A stretch of 64,000 nt of DNA from Rahnella woolbedingensis (GCF_003602095.1 NZ_RAHH01000017.1:1-64000); one strand, 5' to 3'. Counted from the stretch's first letter, positions 8,995-19,859 are shown. Translations and numbers: made by a program. Notes: generated by a model from the sequence alone, not told the origin.

Positions 8995-10038
8995 ATGCGC
9001 AATTCCTGGGTCACTCACGCCATTAAAGAAATCGACGCCGATTTTCAACGTTCCGCCGATACGCATTTAATTCGTCTCGCACTGAACGACTTCCCCGGGA
9101 TTTCGTTGTATCTGAAAGATGAAAGTACGCATCCTTCGGGTAGCCTGAAACATCGCCTGGCACGCTCACTGTTTTTATATGGTTTGTGCAACGGCTGGAT
9201 CCGCGAAAATACGCCCATCATTGAAGCCTCTTCGGGCAGCACCGCCATTTCAGAAGCCTATTTCGCAAGATTACTCGGTCTGCCTTTTATTGCCGTCATG
9301 CCTTCCTGCACCGCCCCGCGTAAAATTCAGCAAATTGAATTTTATGGCGGTCGCTGTCATTTCGTCGAAAATTCCGGCCAGATTTATGCCGCTTCCGAGC
9401 AGCTCGCCAGAGAACTGAACGGCCATTATATGGATCAGTTTACCTACGCAGAGCGCGCGACTGACTGGCGCGGGAACAACAATATTGCCGACAGTATTTT
9501 CCGTCAGATGTCCCGCGAACCGCATCCGGTGCCGCGTTATCTGGTGATGAGTGCCGGCACCGGCGGCACCTCGGCAACGCTCGGCCGCTATATCCGCTAT
9601 CAGGGGCACGATACCGAACTGGTGGTTGTAGATCCTGAAAATTCCGTATTTTACGATTACTATCAGCAACGTAACGCCAGCGTCACCGCGCAATGTAGCA
9701 GCCGCATTGAGGGCATTGGGCGCCCGCGTGCTGAACCGTCATTTATCCCGGACGTTATCGACAGCATGATGCAGGTACCCGATGCCGCAAGCGTGGCGAC
9801 CGTTCGCTGGCTTGAGCAGGTACTGGGACGCAAAGTCGGCGGTTCGACGGGCACTAATATGTGGGGCGCTTTGCAGCTGGCAAAACAAATGCGTGAGAAA
9901 GGCGAAACCGGCTCGATTGTCACCCTGCTTTGCGACAGCGGCGAACGTTATCTGAATACCTATTTTGATGACAACTGGGTGGCGAAGAATATCGGCGATA
10001 TGTCGGTATATGCGGCACAACTGGAAGGACTCAACTGA
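8995..10038 (+). CDS. PLP-dependent cysteine synthase-fold enzyme, probable cysteine desulfhydrase (CcdA-like)
   Basis: A fold-type II PLP enzyme of 347 residues. Visible are the PLP lysine (K52 in PSGSLKHR), the substrate loop SSGSTA (TSGNT-like in true cysteine synthases) and the phosphate-binding loop [11 protein letters not shown]. Cysteine synthase relatives can make cysteine or, in the desulfhydrase branch, split it to pyruvate, ammonia and sulfide. The divergent DecR regulator favours cysteine detoxification, as shown for CcdA of Pantoea ananatis; this function is inferred from context. The start at 8995 has no strong Shine-Dalgarno, and the ATG at 8982 is in another frame. Absent from this place in E. 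coli. Confidence 0.8.
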   Translation: MRNSWVTHAIKEIDADFQRSADTHLIRLALNDFPGISLYLKDESTHPSGSLKHRLARSLFLYGLCNGWIRENTPIIEASSGSTAISEAYFARLLGLPFIAVMPSCTAPRKIQQIEFYGGRCHFVENSGQIYAASEQLARELNGHYMDQFTYAERATDWRGNNNIADSIFRQMSREPHPVPRYLVMSAGTGGTSATLGRYIRYQGHDTELVVVDPENSVFYDYYQQRNASVTAQCSSRIEGIGRPRAEPSFIPDVIDSMMQVPDAASVATVRWLEQVLGRKVGGSTGTNMWGALQLAKQMREKGETGSIVTLLCDSGERYLNTYFDDNWVAKNIGDMSVYAAQLEGLN

Positions 10039-10041
10039 ATT

Positions 10042-10163
10042 TCCTCGAAATCATTCGGGCTACAACAAGGCAGCAAATGAATGAATCCCGATGAGCTTAC
10101 AAATGTAAGTGATTTGGGTGAAAGAATGCAGCTAACGCAGTTGTAGTTTGAAGGATGATGAGG
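10042..10163. repeat. ERIC (IRU) element, copy 1
   Basis: About 120 bp with the ERIC plan: a left end with CTCGAAATCATTCGG, the core CCGATGAGCTTAC followed by GTAAGTGAT, then GCAGCTAACGCAG and a right end AGTTTGAAGGATGATGAGG. It is diverged from the enterobacterial consensus but clearly the same family as the copy at 35363. It sits just after the cysteine-enzyme gene, between convergent genes. Confidence 0.8.
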
Positions 10164-10192
10164 AAAAAAGCCGGGACAGAAGAGCCCGGCTT
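10163..10192 (-). terminator. Terminator of cof
   Basis: Minus strand: AAGCCGGG / CCCGGCTT stem, 9-nt loop, then TTTTTT, 11 bases past the cof stop. Stem at 10168-10192. No T tract on the plus strand. Confidence 0.85.
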
Positions 10193-10203
10193 GCTGCAAT
10201 ACC

Positions 10204-11025
10204 TTAATATTCGGGGGAATAGGTGAGGTGTGGAGTGTGCAGCCAGTGTTGCAAAAAGTGAGACACAGCCTGATTGCGGCAATGCCCGATGATTTGTAAA
10301 TGAGGTGATTGCTCTTTCAGCACCGGTAATGCGTTGCCCATAATTAATCCCATCCCGACGCCTTCCAGCATTTCTCTGTCGTTCATGGCATCGCCAAAGG
10401 CCATGCATTCTGACATTTCAATCCCCAGTCCCGCCGTCAGAAGCGCCAGCGCGCTGCCTTTATTGCTGCCCGCAGGCTGCACATCCAGACAATCTGCCGC
10501 TGAGAAACACAGATCCAGACGCGGGCCGAAATGCGCTTTCAACTGAGGAACCAACGCCAGCAGGGTTTCGTGAGGCGCGCAGAAACAGACTTTACTGTTT
10601 CCTGAATCTGGCAATAAACGCAGATCCTGTAACTGGTAGCGGAAACCACTGAACTGATGCGGGATAAGTAAATCAGGATCATCGAGCGAGGTAAACCAGC
10701 CGTCATCGCGGAATACGTGCAGACTGGCCGGGGTATCCCACTGTGTGTGCAGAAGTTCATGCGCACAATCTTCGGTCAAATCGCTCGCGTGCAGCCGGTG
10801 CCCGGCTAAATCATGAATGCGCGTACCGTTACCGGTGATGAGAAAACCATCCAGCCCGATATTTGCCAGAATATCTTTCATTTCCAGGTAATGACGACCG
10901 GTGGCAAATGTCAGTTTTACCGGTTTTTCAGCCAGCTGACGCAGCGTTGCCAGCGTTTTTTCGCCCAGGGTGTGATCGGGTAAAAGCAGCGTGCCATCCA
11001 TATCAAATGCAGCTAAACGGTACAT
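10204..11025 (-). CDS. cof: HAD-family phosphatase Cof (HMP-PP phosphatase)
   Basis: Cof-type HAD hydrolase of 273 residues. Motif I is DMDGTLL with nucleophilic Asp, motif II is the Thr in TFATGRH, and motif IV is [11 protein letters not shown]. coli Cof dephosphorylates the thiamine intermediate HMP-PP and several sugar phosphates. The C-terminus [13 protein letters not shown] matches E. coli closely. The frame is open to 11061, but the ATG at 11025 gives the family N-terminus and has AGAGGAAAC upstream. Divergent from ybaE, as in E. coli. Confidence 0.94.
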   Translation of the reverse strand: MYRLAAFDMDGTLLLPDHTLGEKTLATLRQLAEKPVKLTFATGRHYLEMKDILANIGLDGFLITGNGTRIHDLAGHRLHASDLTEDCAHELLHTQWDTPASLHVFRDDGWFTSLDDPDLLIPHQFSGFRYQLQDLRLLPDSGNSKVCFCAPHETLLALVPQLKAHFGPRLDLCFSAADCLDVQPAGSNKGSALALLTAGLGIEMSECMAFGDAMNDREMLEGVGMGLIMGNALPVLKEQSPHLQIIGHCRNQAVSHFLQHWLHTPHLTYSPEY

Positions 11026-11232
11026 GTTTCCTCTCTGAGCGGGGATAATTTTCACGTTCAAAGTATGTACCCGGATTTACGGAACTAATAGTGAACAGTT
11101 TAAGAATACTGTTCCGGTTTTAGCTCACACTTTACCCCAGAGGTGCAAGCCAGCGCGCCGTGGGTGCGATATGCTGAACAAACAATATGCTTAACAAACA
11201 AGTAGCCTGAAAAATAAGGTTCCGTATTTATC

Positions 11233-12945
11233 ATGCGCCTGCAAAACCGCCTGAATCAATTCCAGCGCCTTTATCTCAAAACCGGCTCGTTTCCGGTTCA
11301 GCTTACCGTGGCAGAACTGGCGGAAATCTTTTGCTGTAGCGAACGTCATACGCGGACTTTGCTCACTCATTTTCAGGATGCAGGCTGGATTGACTGGAAA
11401 TCACAGGCAGGCCGCGGGAAACGTGCCTCGCTCTGCTGCCTGAGAACACCTGAAGATTTGCGCGGCACCTATCTGCAGGAATTACTGATAAACGGTGAAC
11501 ATTCTGCAGCACTGCAATTAAGTCAGCTGGACCCGACGCACCTTAATGCCCTGCTGGCTCCGCATCTGGGCGGACAATGGCAGGAGGATGCACCTACACT
11601 GCGCATTCCTTATTACCGCCCTCTCCAGACGTTGGATCCTCTGACCCTGACCGGACGGGCGGAGCAACATCTTGCCCATACCATTCATGCGGGTCTGACG
11701 CGCTATGTGCCGGGGAATTCTGCACCACAGCCGGATCTGGCACATCACTGGCAAGTCAGTAATAACGGCAAGACCTGGCAGTTTTTCCTGCGCAGTCAGT
11801 TGTTCTGGCATAATGGCGAACCGCTGAAAACAGCGCAGCTGATGACCCGTTTTCAGCAGTTAAAGAATTCTACACGCGGAAAACATCATCTGGCGTCCGT
11901 TACCAGACTGTCACAGCCACATGCGCTATGCCTGCAATTTGATCTCGATAAACCCGATTACTGGCTGGCGCATCGTTTTGCCGATCTCAATTGTCTGCTC
12001 TCCCACCCTGAAGATCCGCACATTGGTGCCGGACCTTTCCGGCTGACCACTTTTTCCCCTGAGCTGGTCAGACTCGAGCAACACACGTTGTATACGTTGC
12101 AGCATCCCTATCTGGCCGCGATTGAGTTTTGGATCACGCCGCAACTGTTTGCACAGAAGAACAATGTCAGCTGTCAGCATCCGGTCAGGATCATTCTGGG
12201 TGAACAGGAAGAATTATCGCGAGTAAAGCCGGTCAGGCGCAGCACCAGTCTGGGATTTTGCTATATCGCCGCCAATCTCAAGCGCGGCATGTTAAATGAA
12301 GCCCAGGCGCGCAAAATTGTCCGTCTGATCCAGCGCAGCGGCATGTTAAATAATTTGCCTATCGATCATGACCTGGTGAGATCCAGCAAAGAAATGCTGC
12401 CGGGCTGGCCAATTCCTTTACATGACGATGCGGATGTTCTGCTGCCCGAAAAACTGAGTTTGCTGTTTCACCCGCCAGTGGAATTTGAGCTGGTGGCGCA
12501 GGCGCTCAAGGAGAAACTGGCGGAAGAAGGCTGTGCACTTGAGGTCAGATATCATGCTGGCAGGCTTTGGGAAGACAATACATTACTCAGCTCAGCGGAC
12601 CTTTTGCTCGGTGACCGCCTGATTGGAGAGTCTCCCGAAGCATCGCTTGAGAACTGGTTACAGCAAGACCCGCTGTGGCCGGGGATCCTGCGCGATGAAG
12701 ATTACCGGCATCAGCAACAGCGTCTGACAGAAACTCAGCAAATCCCGCAGGAAAACCGCCGTTCGGATGAACTGCGCGAGCAATTCTTTCAATGGATGCA
12801 ATCTGGCATCGTGACGCCTCTGTTTAATTATCAGTATCAGGTTAGCGCCCCGCCCCGTATCAGTGGTGTGCAACTAACGGCCTGGGGCTGGTTCGATTTT
12901 TGTCAGGCCTGGGTTCCGCCGCCGCTGCCAACGGAAAGTGCCTGA
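11233..12945 (+). CDS. ybaE: SgrR-family transcriptional regulator YbaE
   Basis: Protein of 570 residues (E. coli YbaE about 566) with an SgrR-type N-terminal winged helix (residues about 10-75, CSERHTRTLLTHFQDAGW) fused to a periplasmic-solute-binding (SBP_bac_5-like) domain from about 120 to the end. The fold suggests a cytoplasmic regulator that senses a small solute through a binding-protein domain; the ligand and targets are unknown. It is YbaE rather than SgrR by neighbourhood (between cof and queC), and no SgrS-like RNA is visible beside it. The start is ATG 11233 with only a weak AAGG upstream. Confidence 0.9.
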   Translation: MRLQNRLNQFQRLYLKTGSFPVQLTVAELAEIFCCSERHTRTLLTHFQDAGWIDWKSQAGRGKRASLCCLRTPEDLRGTYLQELLINGEHSAALQLSQLDPTHLNALLAPHLGGQWQEDAPTLRIPYYRPLQTLDPLTLTGRAEQHLAHTIHAGLTRYVPGNSAPQPDLAHHWQVSNNGKTWQFFLRSQLFWHNGEPLKTAQLMTRFQQLKNSTRGKHHLASVTRLSQPHALCLQFDLDKPDYWLAHRFADLNCLLSHPEDPHIGAGPFRLTTFSPELVRLEQHTLYTLQHPYLAAIEFWITPQLFAQKNNVSCQHPVRIILGEQEELSRVKPVRRSTSLGFCYIAANLKRGMLNEAQARKIVRLIQRSGMLNNLPIDHDLVRSSKEMLPGWPIPLHDDADVLLPEKLSLLFHPPVEFELVAQALKEKLAEEGCALEVRYHAGRLWEDNTLLSSADLLLGDRLIGESPEASLENWLQQDPLWPGILRDEDYRHQQQRLTETQQIPQENRRSDELREQFFQWMQSGIVTPLFNYQYQVSAPPRISGVQLTAWGWFDFCQAWVPPPLPTESA

Positions 12946-13054
12946 AGGAGCTGTTTCACTACACTCTGCCCGTAAAGGAAAGTAACATTAGGACAGTTTT
13001 GCTGCCCGGTGCGCAGTGAGTTTCAGATAATAGTTTCAACAACAGGTAATCAGA

Positions 13055-13753
13055 ATGAAAAGAGCAGTGGTGGTTTTTAGCGGCGGACAAGATTCAACAA
13101 CCTGTCTGATTCAGGCTCTGAAGCAATATGACGAAGTCCACTGCGTCACGTTTGATTATGGTCAGCGCCATCGTGCTGAAATTGAAATCGCACAGAAATT
13201 ATCCGTGGAACTGAGTGCCCGTGCGCACAAAGTGCTGGACGTTGGTTTATTAAATGAACTGGCCGTCAGCAGCCTGACCCGCGATAACATACCGGTGCCT
13301 AACTTCGGTGATGAAAATGACGGCGGACTGCCAAGCACCTTCGTTCCCGGCCGTAATATCTTGTTCCTGACGCTGACGGCGATTTACGCTTATCAGATCC
13401 AGGCAGAAGCGGTGATCACCGGGGTTTGTGAAACTGACTTCTCCGGTTATCCGGATTGCCGCGATGAGTTTGTAAAAGCGCTGAACACGGCTGTTTCACT
13501 GGGTCTGGCACGCGATATCCGATTTGAAACGCCGCTTATGTGGCTAAATAAAGCGGAAACCTGGGCGCTGGCGGATTATTACCAGCAACTGGATCTCGTT
13601 CGCCATAAAACTCTGACCTGTTACAACGGCATTGCCGGCGATGGCTGTGGCGAATGTGCAGCCTGTCATTTGCGCGCCAATGGTTTGCAGCAATTCCAGC
13701 AGGATAAAGTAGGCGTGATGAATAGCCTGAAGCAGAAAACCGGCCTGAACTGA
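13055..13753 (+). CDS. queC: 7-cyano-7-deazaguanine synthase QueC
   Basis: ATP-dependent enzyme that converts 7-carboxy-7-deazaguanine and ammonia to preQ0 in queuosine biosynthesis; 232 residues. The PP-loop SGGQDS (residues 9-14) binds ATP. Four zinc-ligand cysteines are at 189, 198, 201 and 204 (CYNG...CGECAAC). The later queuosine genes tgt and queA lie about 40 kb away in this window. No preQ1 riboswitch-like structure was recognised in the 109-bp leader. Convergent with fadM. Confidence 0.97.
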   Translation: MKRAVVVFSGGQDSTTCLIQALKQYDEVHCVTFDYGQRHRAEIEIAQKLSVELSARAHKVLDVGLLNELAVSSLTRDNIPVPNFGDENDGGLPSTFVPGRNILFLTLTAIYAYQIQAEAVITGVCETDFSGYPDCRDEFVKALNTAVSLGLARDIRFETPLMWLNKAETWALADYYQQLDLVRHKTLTCYNGIAGDGCGECAACHLRANGLQQFQQDKVGVMNSLKQKTGLN

Positions 13754-13776
13754 TTTAACGAAAACCAGAAGCAAAG

Positions 13777-13804
13777 CGGGTGGCCTTCAGACCACCCGTT
13801 TCTT
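13777..13804. terminator. Terminator between queC and fadM
   Basis: Seven-bp stem CGGGTGG / CCACCCG with an 8-nt loop, then TTTCTT on the plus strand. It lies 24 bases after the queC stop and may also stop the convergent fadM transcript. Confidence 0.75.
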
Positions 13805-13837
13805 ATTAATCAGTACGTATATCACTACGTAACCGAA

Positions 13838-14239
13838 TCAATCGCTTTCCAGTTCCAGCTCACGCAATCGCTCCAGCAACTCACCTTCCAGCGGTAGCGC
13901 TTTTTGCGTACGCAAATCGATACATACAAACGTCAGCGTCGCATCGGCAACCACTTCGCCCTCACAGGTCACCACCTGTTCCAGCACACCGCTGCGTCCG
14001 TTTAATTGCTGCATACTGCTGTCAATGCGCAACACATCACCGAGCACTGCCGGTTTACGATAGTTGATATTGATATTCACCACGATGAACGCAATTTTAT
14101 TTTCGCTCATCCACTGGAAACCTGACTGATTATCGAGCCATTCCCAGCGGGCAGTCTCGAGAAATTCCAGATAGCGCGCATTGTTGACGTGCTGATAAAC
14201 GTCGATATGAAAACCGCGAACTTTGATAAAGGTATGCAT
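13838..14239 (-). CDS. fadM: Long-chain acyl-CoA thioesterase FadM
   Basis: Single-hotdog thioesterase (4HBT family), 133 residues; E. coli FadM is 132. FadM cleaves long-chain acyl-CoA, including intermediates of unsaturated fatty-acid breakdown. The signature DVYQHVNNARYLEFLE carries the catalytic Asp. The start is ATG 14239 (MHTFIKVRG), which aligns with E. coli; the ATG at 14275 would add 12 residues. AGGAG lies about 12 nt before 14239, a rather long spacing, so the start is not fully settled. Confidence 0.92.
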   Translation of the reverse strand: MHTFIKVRGFHIDVYQHVNNARYLEFLETARWEWLDNQSGFQWMSENKIAFIVVNININYRKPAVLGDVLRIDSSMQQLNGRSGVLEQVVTCEGEVVADATLTFVCIDLRTQKALPLEGELLERLRELELESD

Positions 14240-14314
14240 AGTGGTTAAAAAACTCCTGATAGTCGCCTGAGGCATACAACCAAACTGGTCAGATGTCTTT
14301 AGAGATTAGCAGAA

Positions 14315-14348
14315 GAAAACGGCGGCAACCGTTAAGGGTTTACCGCCG
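14315..14348 (-). terminator. Probable terminator of ybaV
   Basis: CGGCGG / CCGCCG outer stem with an inner AACC / GGTT pairing, followed on the minus strand by TTTTCTTC; begins about 10 bases after the ybaV stop. Confidence 0.65.
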
Positions 14349-14357
14349 CGACATCCG

Positions 14358-14879
<522 letters not shown>

Positions 14880-16760
14880 TTACTGGTTTTGTGCGGCTGA
14901 ACCGTATTTGATTTTTGCTTCCTGACGCAGGTTGGTCAGCAAGGCATCAAAGGTCACGTTCGAGGAGGTTTGTTGCATCTCCTGATTGAAGCGTGCGGTA
15001 TCCGTTTCAGGAACGGTACCCGGTGTCACAGCATTCAGTTTGACCAGTACGCTGTTTCCTCTGTTGTCCTGAGTCAGACCATATACCGGCTGGCCTTTCT
15101 GAGGCTGTGGCAAGGCGTAAACGTTAGATTCAAAGGCAGAAGGCTGCTGGCTGCGTTGGACTTTCTGCGAAGCACCAAAGCTCAGGCCTGCCGCTTTCAT
15201 CGCGTCATCGCCTTTACCTTCTTTCAGGGCAGCCAGCAGTTTCTCGCCATCCATCCGTGCCTGATCCTGCGCTTTCTGGCGTTTAACCAGCGTCGTCACC
15301 TGATCTTTCACTTCAGCGAAAGGTTTCACGCCTTCAGCTTTATGCGCATCAACACGAACCACAAAGGCGCGATCGCCATCAACAGTAATGATATCGGAGT
15401 TACTGCCCGGCGAACCGTCCTGACCAATCAGACCGCCATCAAAAATCGCCTGTACGACAGGTTTAAAATTGATGCCAGCAGGGATTTGGTTTTGGGTAAA
15501 CCAGTCGGTATGCAACGCTTTAGAACCTGCCACTTCTTCGGCTGAAGCCAGAGATTCATTATCATTGGTGGCAGCTTCGCTGACTTTTTGTTGCAGCGCG
15601 TAGTAAGCATCCAGTGATTTTTCCTGCTTAAGCTTGTCAGTGATCGTGTTGCGGACTGCCGCTAACGGTTTCACCTGCTCAGGCGTCACGTCATCAAGAC
15701 GCAGGATGAAGAAACCGCTGTCAGATTTAATCACGCCGGAAACCTGACCTTTGGTTGTCAGTTTCGCGTTCTTAAATTCTGGCAATGTCGTTTCCGGTTC
15801 CATCCAGCCCAAATCACCACCCTGTTTCGCACTCAGGGCATCGGTAGATTTAGTCTTAGCCAGTTCGGCAAAGTCAGTGCCTTTCTTCAGCTCAGCGGCG
15901 ACAGCGTCGGCATCAGCCAGGGATTTCAGGACAATGACGCTGTAACGGCGGCGTTCAGGCTGACCAAACTCACTTTTGTGCTGGTCGTAATAGGCGCTGA
16001 TATCAGCATCCGTCACGTCAGTTTTGCCCTGCATTGCCGCTGCATCCATTTCGATGTAGCTGACTTTTACCTGCTCAGGGGACATAAAGCTGTTTTTGTT
16101 CTGGTCGTAGAAAGCCTGCAACTCTGCATCAGTGACCTGCTGTTTTGCAGCCAGAGCATCGGTGTCCAGAATGGCGGTTTGTACATCACGAACCTGCAAA
16201 AGCAGTTCAGCCATTGCTTTGCTTTCTACCGGCAGAACAAAATCAGACTGACCGTAAGCCTGCTCAAGCTGCTGACTGATGAGCTGCTGTTTCATCAGCA
16301 GTGCAAAATTATCCGCGCTGTATCCCATGCTCTGGATGCTTTGCAGATATTTGGCGTTATCGAAACGGCCATCAGTCTGGAATTGTGGGGTGGCGAAAAT
16401 CGCGTCTTTGATCTGCTGATCGCTGACGGTAATACCCAATTTTTTGGAATACTGATCCAGCAAAGTGACGTCAATCAGATTGCTCAGGGATTCCTGACGC
16501 AATTGCTGCATGTAACCATCACTGCCCGCGAGTTCAGAGAACTGATCTCCAAGCTGCTGCTGCAACCGGTTACGCTGGTTCTGCACTGCCTGCTCTAACT
16601 GAGCCCGACCGATTTCCTGACCATTCACTTTCGCTGCATAGTCGCCTGAACCGCCGACCAGGTAGTTGCCCACCCCTGTCAAAATAAAGGACAGAATAAT
16701 CAGGGCCAGAATGATTTTGAGCACGACGTTGTTGGAAGCCGCGCGTAAATTGTCCATCAT
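14880..16760 (-). CDS. ppiD: Periplasmic chaperone PpiD (SecYEG-associated)
   Basis: Inner-membrane-anchored periplasmic chaperone of 626 residues (E. coli 623). One transmembrane helix near residues 15-35 (VVLKIILALIILSFILTGVG), a SurA-like N-terminal domain to about 250, and a parvulin-type domain about 265-355 (RRRYSVIVLKS to IKSDSGFFILRLDD) that is thought to be catalytically inactive in E. coli. PpiD sits at the lateral gate of SecYEG and helps newly translocated proteins fold. It starts at ATG 16760 (MMDNLRAA), the family N-terminus. It follows lon and hupB, the usual order. Confidence 0.96.
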   Translation of the reverse strand: MMDNLRAASNNVVLKIILALIILSFILTGVGNYLVGGSGDYAAKVNGQEIGRAQLEQAVQNQRNRLQQQLGDQFSELAGSDGYMQQLRQESLSNLIDVTLLDQYSKKLGITVSDQQIKDAIFATPQFQTDGRFDNAKYLQSIQSMGYSADNFALLMKQQLISQQLEQAYGQSDFVLPVESKAMAELLLQVRDVQTAILDTDALAAKQQVTDAELQAFYDQNKNSFMSPEQVKVSYIEMDAAAMQGKTDVTDADISAYYDQHKSEFGQPERRRYSVIVLKSLADADAVAAELKKGTDFAELAKTKSTDALSAKQGGDLGWMEPETTLPEFKNAKLTTKGQVSGVIKSDSGFFILRLDDVTPEQVKPLAAVRNTITDKLKQEKSLDAYYALQQKVSEAATNDNESLASAEEVAGSKALHTDWFTQNQIPAGINFKPVVQAIFDGGLIGQDGSPGSNSDIITVDGDRAFVVRVDAHKAEGVKPFAEVKDQVTTLVKRQKAQDQARMDGEKLLAALKEGKGDDAMKAAGLSFGASQKVQRSQQPSAFESNVYALPQPQKGQPVYGLTQDNRGNSVLVKLNAVTPGTVPETDTARFNQEMQQTSSNVTFDALLTNLRQEAKIKYGSAAQNQ

Positions 16761-16783
16761 AGTGAGGCAACACTCCGCTGTAA

Positions 16784-16811
16784 TAAAAAAAGCGCACCGT
16801 TTTCGATGCGC
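16784..16811 (-). terminator. Terminator of hupB
   Basis: Minus strand: GCGCA / TGCGC stem with an inner CG/CG pair around an AAAA loop, then seven T. A weaker GCATC / GATGC hairpin followed by five T lies closer to hupB at 16874-16891. Confidence 0.75.
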
Positions 16812-16924
16812 CTTGTATCTTACCTTACCAGCCCGGTGACGTCAGGTTATTGTTTAACAACCAGACCTGTGTGAAAAAGCATCAATGATGCACTCACAAG
16901 GTTGTAACGTCAGCTTGCAGGTAA

Positions 16925-17200
16925 TTAGCCGTTAACGGCATCTTTCAGCGCTTTACCTGCACGGAAGCCAGGTACTTTGGCTGCTGCAATGCTGATTTCT
17001 TTACCGGTCTGTGGGTTACGACCAGTACGTGCTGAGCGTTCACGCACGGAGAAAGTACCGAAACCTACCAGAGCTACTTCATCCCCAGCTTTCAGGGTGT
17101 CAGTGACAGATGCAAGAACAGCATCTAAAACACGTCCCGCTGCGGCTTTAGAAATATCAGCACCGGCAGCAATTTTGTCGATCAATTGTGACTTATTCAC
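16925..17200 (-). CDS. hupB: DNA-binding protein HU-beta
   Basis: Nucleoid protein HU beta subunit, 91 residues; E. coli has 90, and this one carries an extra C-terminal Gly (DAVNG). It bends DNA non-specifically and pairs with HU-alpha. The DNA-binding arm signature [21 protein letters not shown] is complete. The start is GTG at 17200 (MNKSQLIDK), as in E. coli, with GAGGGG nine bases upstream; the ATG at 17209 would overlap that ribosome-binding site and add three non-family residues. Downstream of lon with its own promoter. Confidence 0.97.
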   Translation of the reverse strand: MNKSQLIDKIAAGADISKAAAGRVLDAVLASVTDTLKAGDEVALVGFGTFSVRERSARTGRNPQTGKEISIAAAKVPGFRAGKALKDAVNG

Positions 17201-17267
17201 TCTTATCATCCCCTCTTAAATTTCGTTCATCACGCCGCATTTTCCCTGCAGACGTGACCGCGCTGCT

Positions 17268-17296
17268 GTTATATCAAGCTTGTCAGAGCGATGCAA
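17268..17296 (-). promoter_or_regulatory. Promoter of hupB
   Basis: Minus strand: -35 TTGCAT (17291-17296), 17-bp spacer, -10 TATAAC (17268-17273). The predicted start lies about 60 nt before the GTG codon. Confidence 0.65.
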
Positions 17297-17347
17297 GCGA
17301 CTGAAAGCAGCCTGAATCCTTCTGACCGTTGACTAACTTAACGGCAC

Positions 17348-17383
17348 AAAAAAAAGCTGGCAAGTGAGATTTCACCTGCCAGC
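17348..17383 (-). terminator. Terminator of lon
   Basis: Strong minus-strand hairpin: GCTGGCA(A/G)GTGA paired over about 12 bp, followed by eight T. Located 34 bases past the lon stop. Confidence 0.9.
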
Positions 17384-17416
17384 CTGAGTTTTATTCAACT
17401 GTGTAAGCTGATGTCA

Positions 17417-19771
17417 CTATTTTGCTGCCACCGGCAGTGCGCCGTAAGCCGGATTTTGCAATGCGAAGTTCAGAACATCATCAATGCGTTTTACCGGGTG
17501 GATCTCAAGATCTGCCAGCACGTTTGCCGGAATTTCTTCCAGATCACGTTTGTTGTCGTCTGGGATCAGAACCACTTTGATGCCACCACGATGGGCTGCA
17601 AGCAGTTTTTCTTTCAGACCACCGATTGGCAGAACCAGACCACGCAGAGTGATTTCACCTGTCATCGCGACATCCGCGCGAACCGGGTTACCGGTCAGAC
17701 AAGACACCAGCGCGGTACACATAGCGATACCGGCACTCGGACCATCTTTCGGCGTTGCCCCTTCAGGTACGTGAACGTGAATATCGCGTTTTTCGTAGAA
17801 GTCAGGGTTGATACCCAGTTTGTCAGCACGTGCTCGTACAACGGTCAGCGCCGCCTGAATGGATTCCTGCATCACTTCACCCAGAGAACCGGTGTAGGTC
17901 AGCTTACCTTTGCCCGGTACGCAGGCCGTTTCGATGGTCAGCAGTTCGCCACCCACTTCGGTCCACGCCAGACCAGTCACCTGGCCCACACGGTTTTCGG
18001 TATCAGCACGGCCATAATCGACCTTCTGCACACCGAGGAAATCTTTCAGGTTGTCGCCGTTGATTTCAATATGCTTGATATCTTTATCCATCAGCAATTG
18101 CTTAACCGCTTTACGGCAAAGTTTAGACAACTCACGTTCTAAACTACGCACGCCCGCTTCACGGGTATAGAAACGGATAATGCCGATAATCGCGCTGTCA
18201 TCAACAGTCAGTTCGTTCTTCTTAAGCGCGTTACGCTCAATCTGCTTGGGCAGTAAATGCTGTTTGGAGATGTTCAGTTTTTCGTCTTCGGTATAACCGG
18301 AAAGACGGATCACTTCCATACGATCCAGCAGCGGAGCCGGGATGTTCATCGAATTCGAGGTCGCCACGAACATCACATCTGACAGGTCGTAATCGACTTC
18401 CAGATAGTGATCGTTAAACGCCACGTTCTGTTCCGGATCCAACACTTCCAGCAGAGCAGAAGCCGGGTCACCGCGCATGTCCGATGACATCTTGTCGATT
18501 TCATCGAGCAGGAACAGCGGGTTTTTCACCCCGACTTTCGCCATTTTCTGGATCAATTTGCCCGGCATGGAACCGATATAGGTACGACGGTGACCACGAA
18601 TTTCCGCTTCGTCACGAACCCCGCCCAGCGCCATACGGACATATTCACGCCCTGTAGCACGCGCGATGGACTGACCCAGGGAAGTTTTACCCACACCCGG
18701 AGGCCCGACCAGGCACAGGATTGGCCCTTTGATTTTGCTGACGCGCGTCTGCACTGCAAGATACTCAAGGATGCGATCTTTAACCCTCTCGAGGCCAAAG
18801 TGATCGGTATCCAGAACTTCCTGGGCTTTGCGCAGATCTTTTTTCACTTTGCTGCGAGCATTCCATGGCACCTGAAGCATCCAGTCGATATATCCACGGA
18901 CAACCGTGGCTTCGGCGGACATCGGCGACATCATTTTCAACTTTTGCAGCTCAGCTTCGGTTTTTTCACGCGCATCTTTCGGCATTTTGGCCGCTTCGAT
19001 TTTGCGTTTCAGCGCCTCATGCTCGTCAGGCGTGTCGTCCATTTCGCCAAGTTCTTTCTGAATCGCTTTCATTTGCTCATTCAGATAGTACTCGCGCTGG
19101 CTTTTTTCCATTTGTTTTTTGACACGATTACGGATGCGTTTCTCAACCTGTAACAGGTCAATTTCCGATTCCATCATCGCCATCAGATATTCCAGACGCT
19201 CGGTGATATCAAACATTTCCAGCACGGACTGTTTGTCAGCGAGTTTCAATGGCATATGCGCGGCGATGGTGTCAGCCAGACGTGCAGCATCTTCAATGCT
19301 GTTCAGTGACGTCAACACTTCCGGCGGGATCTTTTTGTTCAGCTTGATGTAGCCTTCAAACTGATTAATCGCGGTACGCACCAGAACTTCCTGCTCGCGT
19401 TCATCCACGGCCGGAGATTCCAGATATTCCGCCTGGGCAGCAAAATGCTCGCCACTGTCAGAAAGTGTCGTAATACGCGCGCGTTGTAACCCTTCCACCA
19501 GCACTTTGACCGTGCCGTCCGGGAGCTTCAGCATTTGTAATATTGAGGCAACCGTACCCACGGAGAAGAGATCATTAACGCCCGGCTCATCTGTTGAGGC
19601 TTCTTTCTGCGCCACCAGCATGATTTTTTTGTCGTGATCCATCGCGGCTTCAAGGCACCGAATCGATTTTTCCCTGCCAACAAACAACGGGATCACCATG
19701 TGCGGATAAACCACCACATCGCGCAAAGGCAATACGGGGATTTCTATGCGTTCAGAACGCTCAGGGTTCAT
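17417..19771 (-). CDS. lon: ATP-dependent protease La (Lon)
   Basis: Cytoplasmic AAA+ serine protease of 784 residues, the same length as E. coli Lon. N-terminal substrate domain (about 10-200), coiled region, AAA+ domain with Walker [10 protein letters not shown] (about 356-364) and Walker B FLLDEIDK, and C-terminal protease domain with the catalytic Ser in PKDGPSAG and the partner Lys in LPIGGLKEK. It degrades misfolded proteins and regulators such as SulA and RcsA. It has its own sigma-32 promoter (19860-19887) and terminator, downstream of clpX as in E. coli. Confidence 0.98.
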   Translation of the reverse strand: MNPERSERIEIPVLPLRDVVVYPHMVIPLFVGREKSIRCLEAAMDHDKKIMLVAQKEASTDEPGVNDLFSVGTVASILQMLKLPDGTVKVLVEGLQRARITTLSDSGEHFAAQAEYLESPAVDEREQEVLVRTAINQFEGYIKLNKKIPPEVLTSLNSIEDAARLADTIAAHMPLKLADKQSVLEMFDITERLEYLMAMMESEIDLLQVEKRIRNRVKKQMEKSQREYYLNEQMKAIQKELGEMDDTPDEHEALKRKIEAAKMPKDAREKTEAELQKLKMMSPMSAEATVVRGYIDWMLQVPWNARSKVKKDLRKAQEVLDTDHFGLERVKDRILEYLAVQTRVSKIKGPILCLVGPPGVGKTSLGQSIARATGREYVRMALGGVRDEAEIRGHRRTYIGSMPGKLIQKMAKVGVKNPLFLLDEIDKMSSDMRGDPASALLEVLDPEQNVAFNDHYLEVDYDLSDVMFVATSNSMNIPAPLLDRMEVIRLSGYTEDEKLNISKQHLLPKQIERNALKKNELTVDDSAIIGIIRFYTREAGVRSLERELSKLCRKAVKQLLMDKDIKHIEINGDNLKDFLGVQKVDYGRADTENRVGQVTGLAWTEVGGELLTIETACVPGKGKLTYTGSLGEVMQESIQAALTVVRARADKLGINPDFYEKRDIHVHVPEGATPKDGPSAGIAMCTALVSCLTGNPVRADVAMTGEITLRGLVLPIGGLKEKLLAAHRGGIKVVLIPDDNKRDLEEIPANVLADLEIHPVKRIDDVLNFALQNPAYGALPVAAK

Positions 19772-19859
19772 AGAGCTCTCTCTTAGTTTAGCTTCCGCCA
19801 GGTTAAGGAAATCTCGTGAAACACGAGTCAGACGGGTTTCAGCAAGTCGTTAACTGAGT

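Noticed and set aside
12946-13054. preQ1-type riboswitch ahead of queC
   Set aside because: No pseudoknot-like pairing or conserved preQ1 motif could be seen in the 109-bp leader.
15978-16598. A 206-codon plus-strand frame within ppiD
   Set aside because: Antisense shadow of a well-conserved gene; no family motif and no start signal.
17411-18142. A 243-codon plus-strand frame across the 3' end of lon
   Set aside because: Antisense shadow of the Lon protease domain, which is fully conserved on the other strand.
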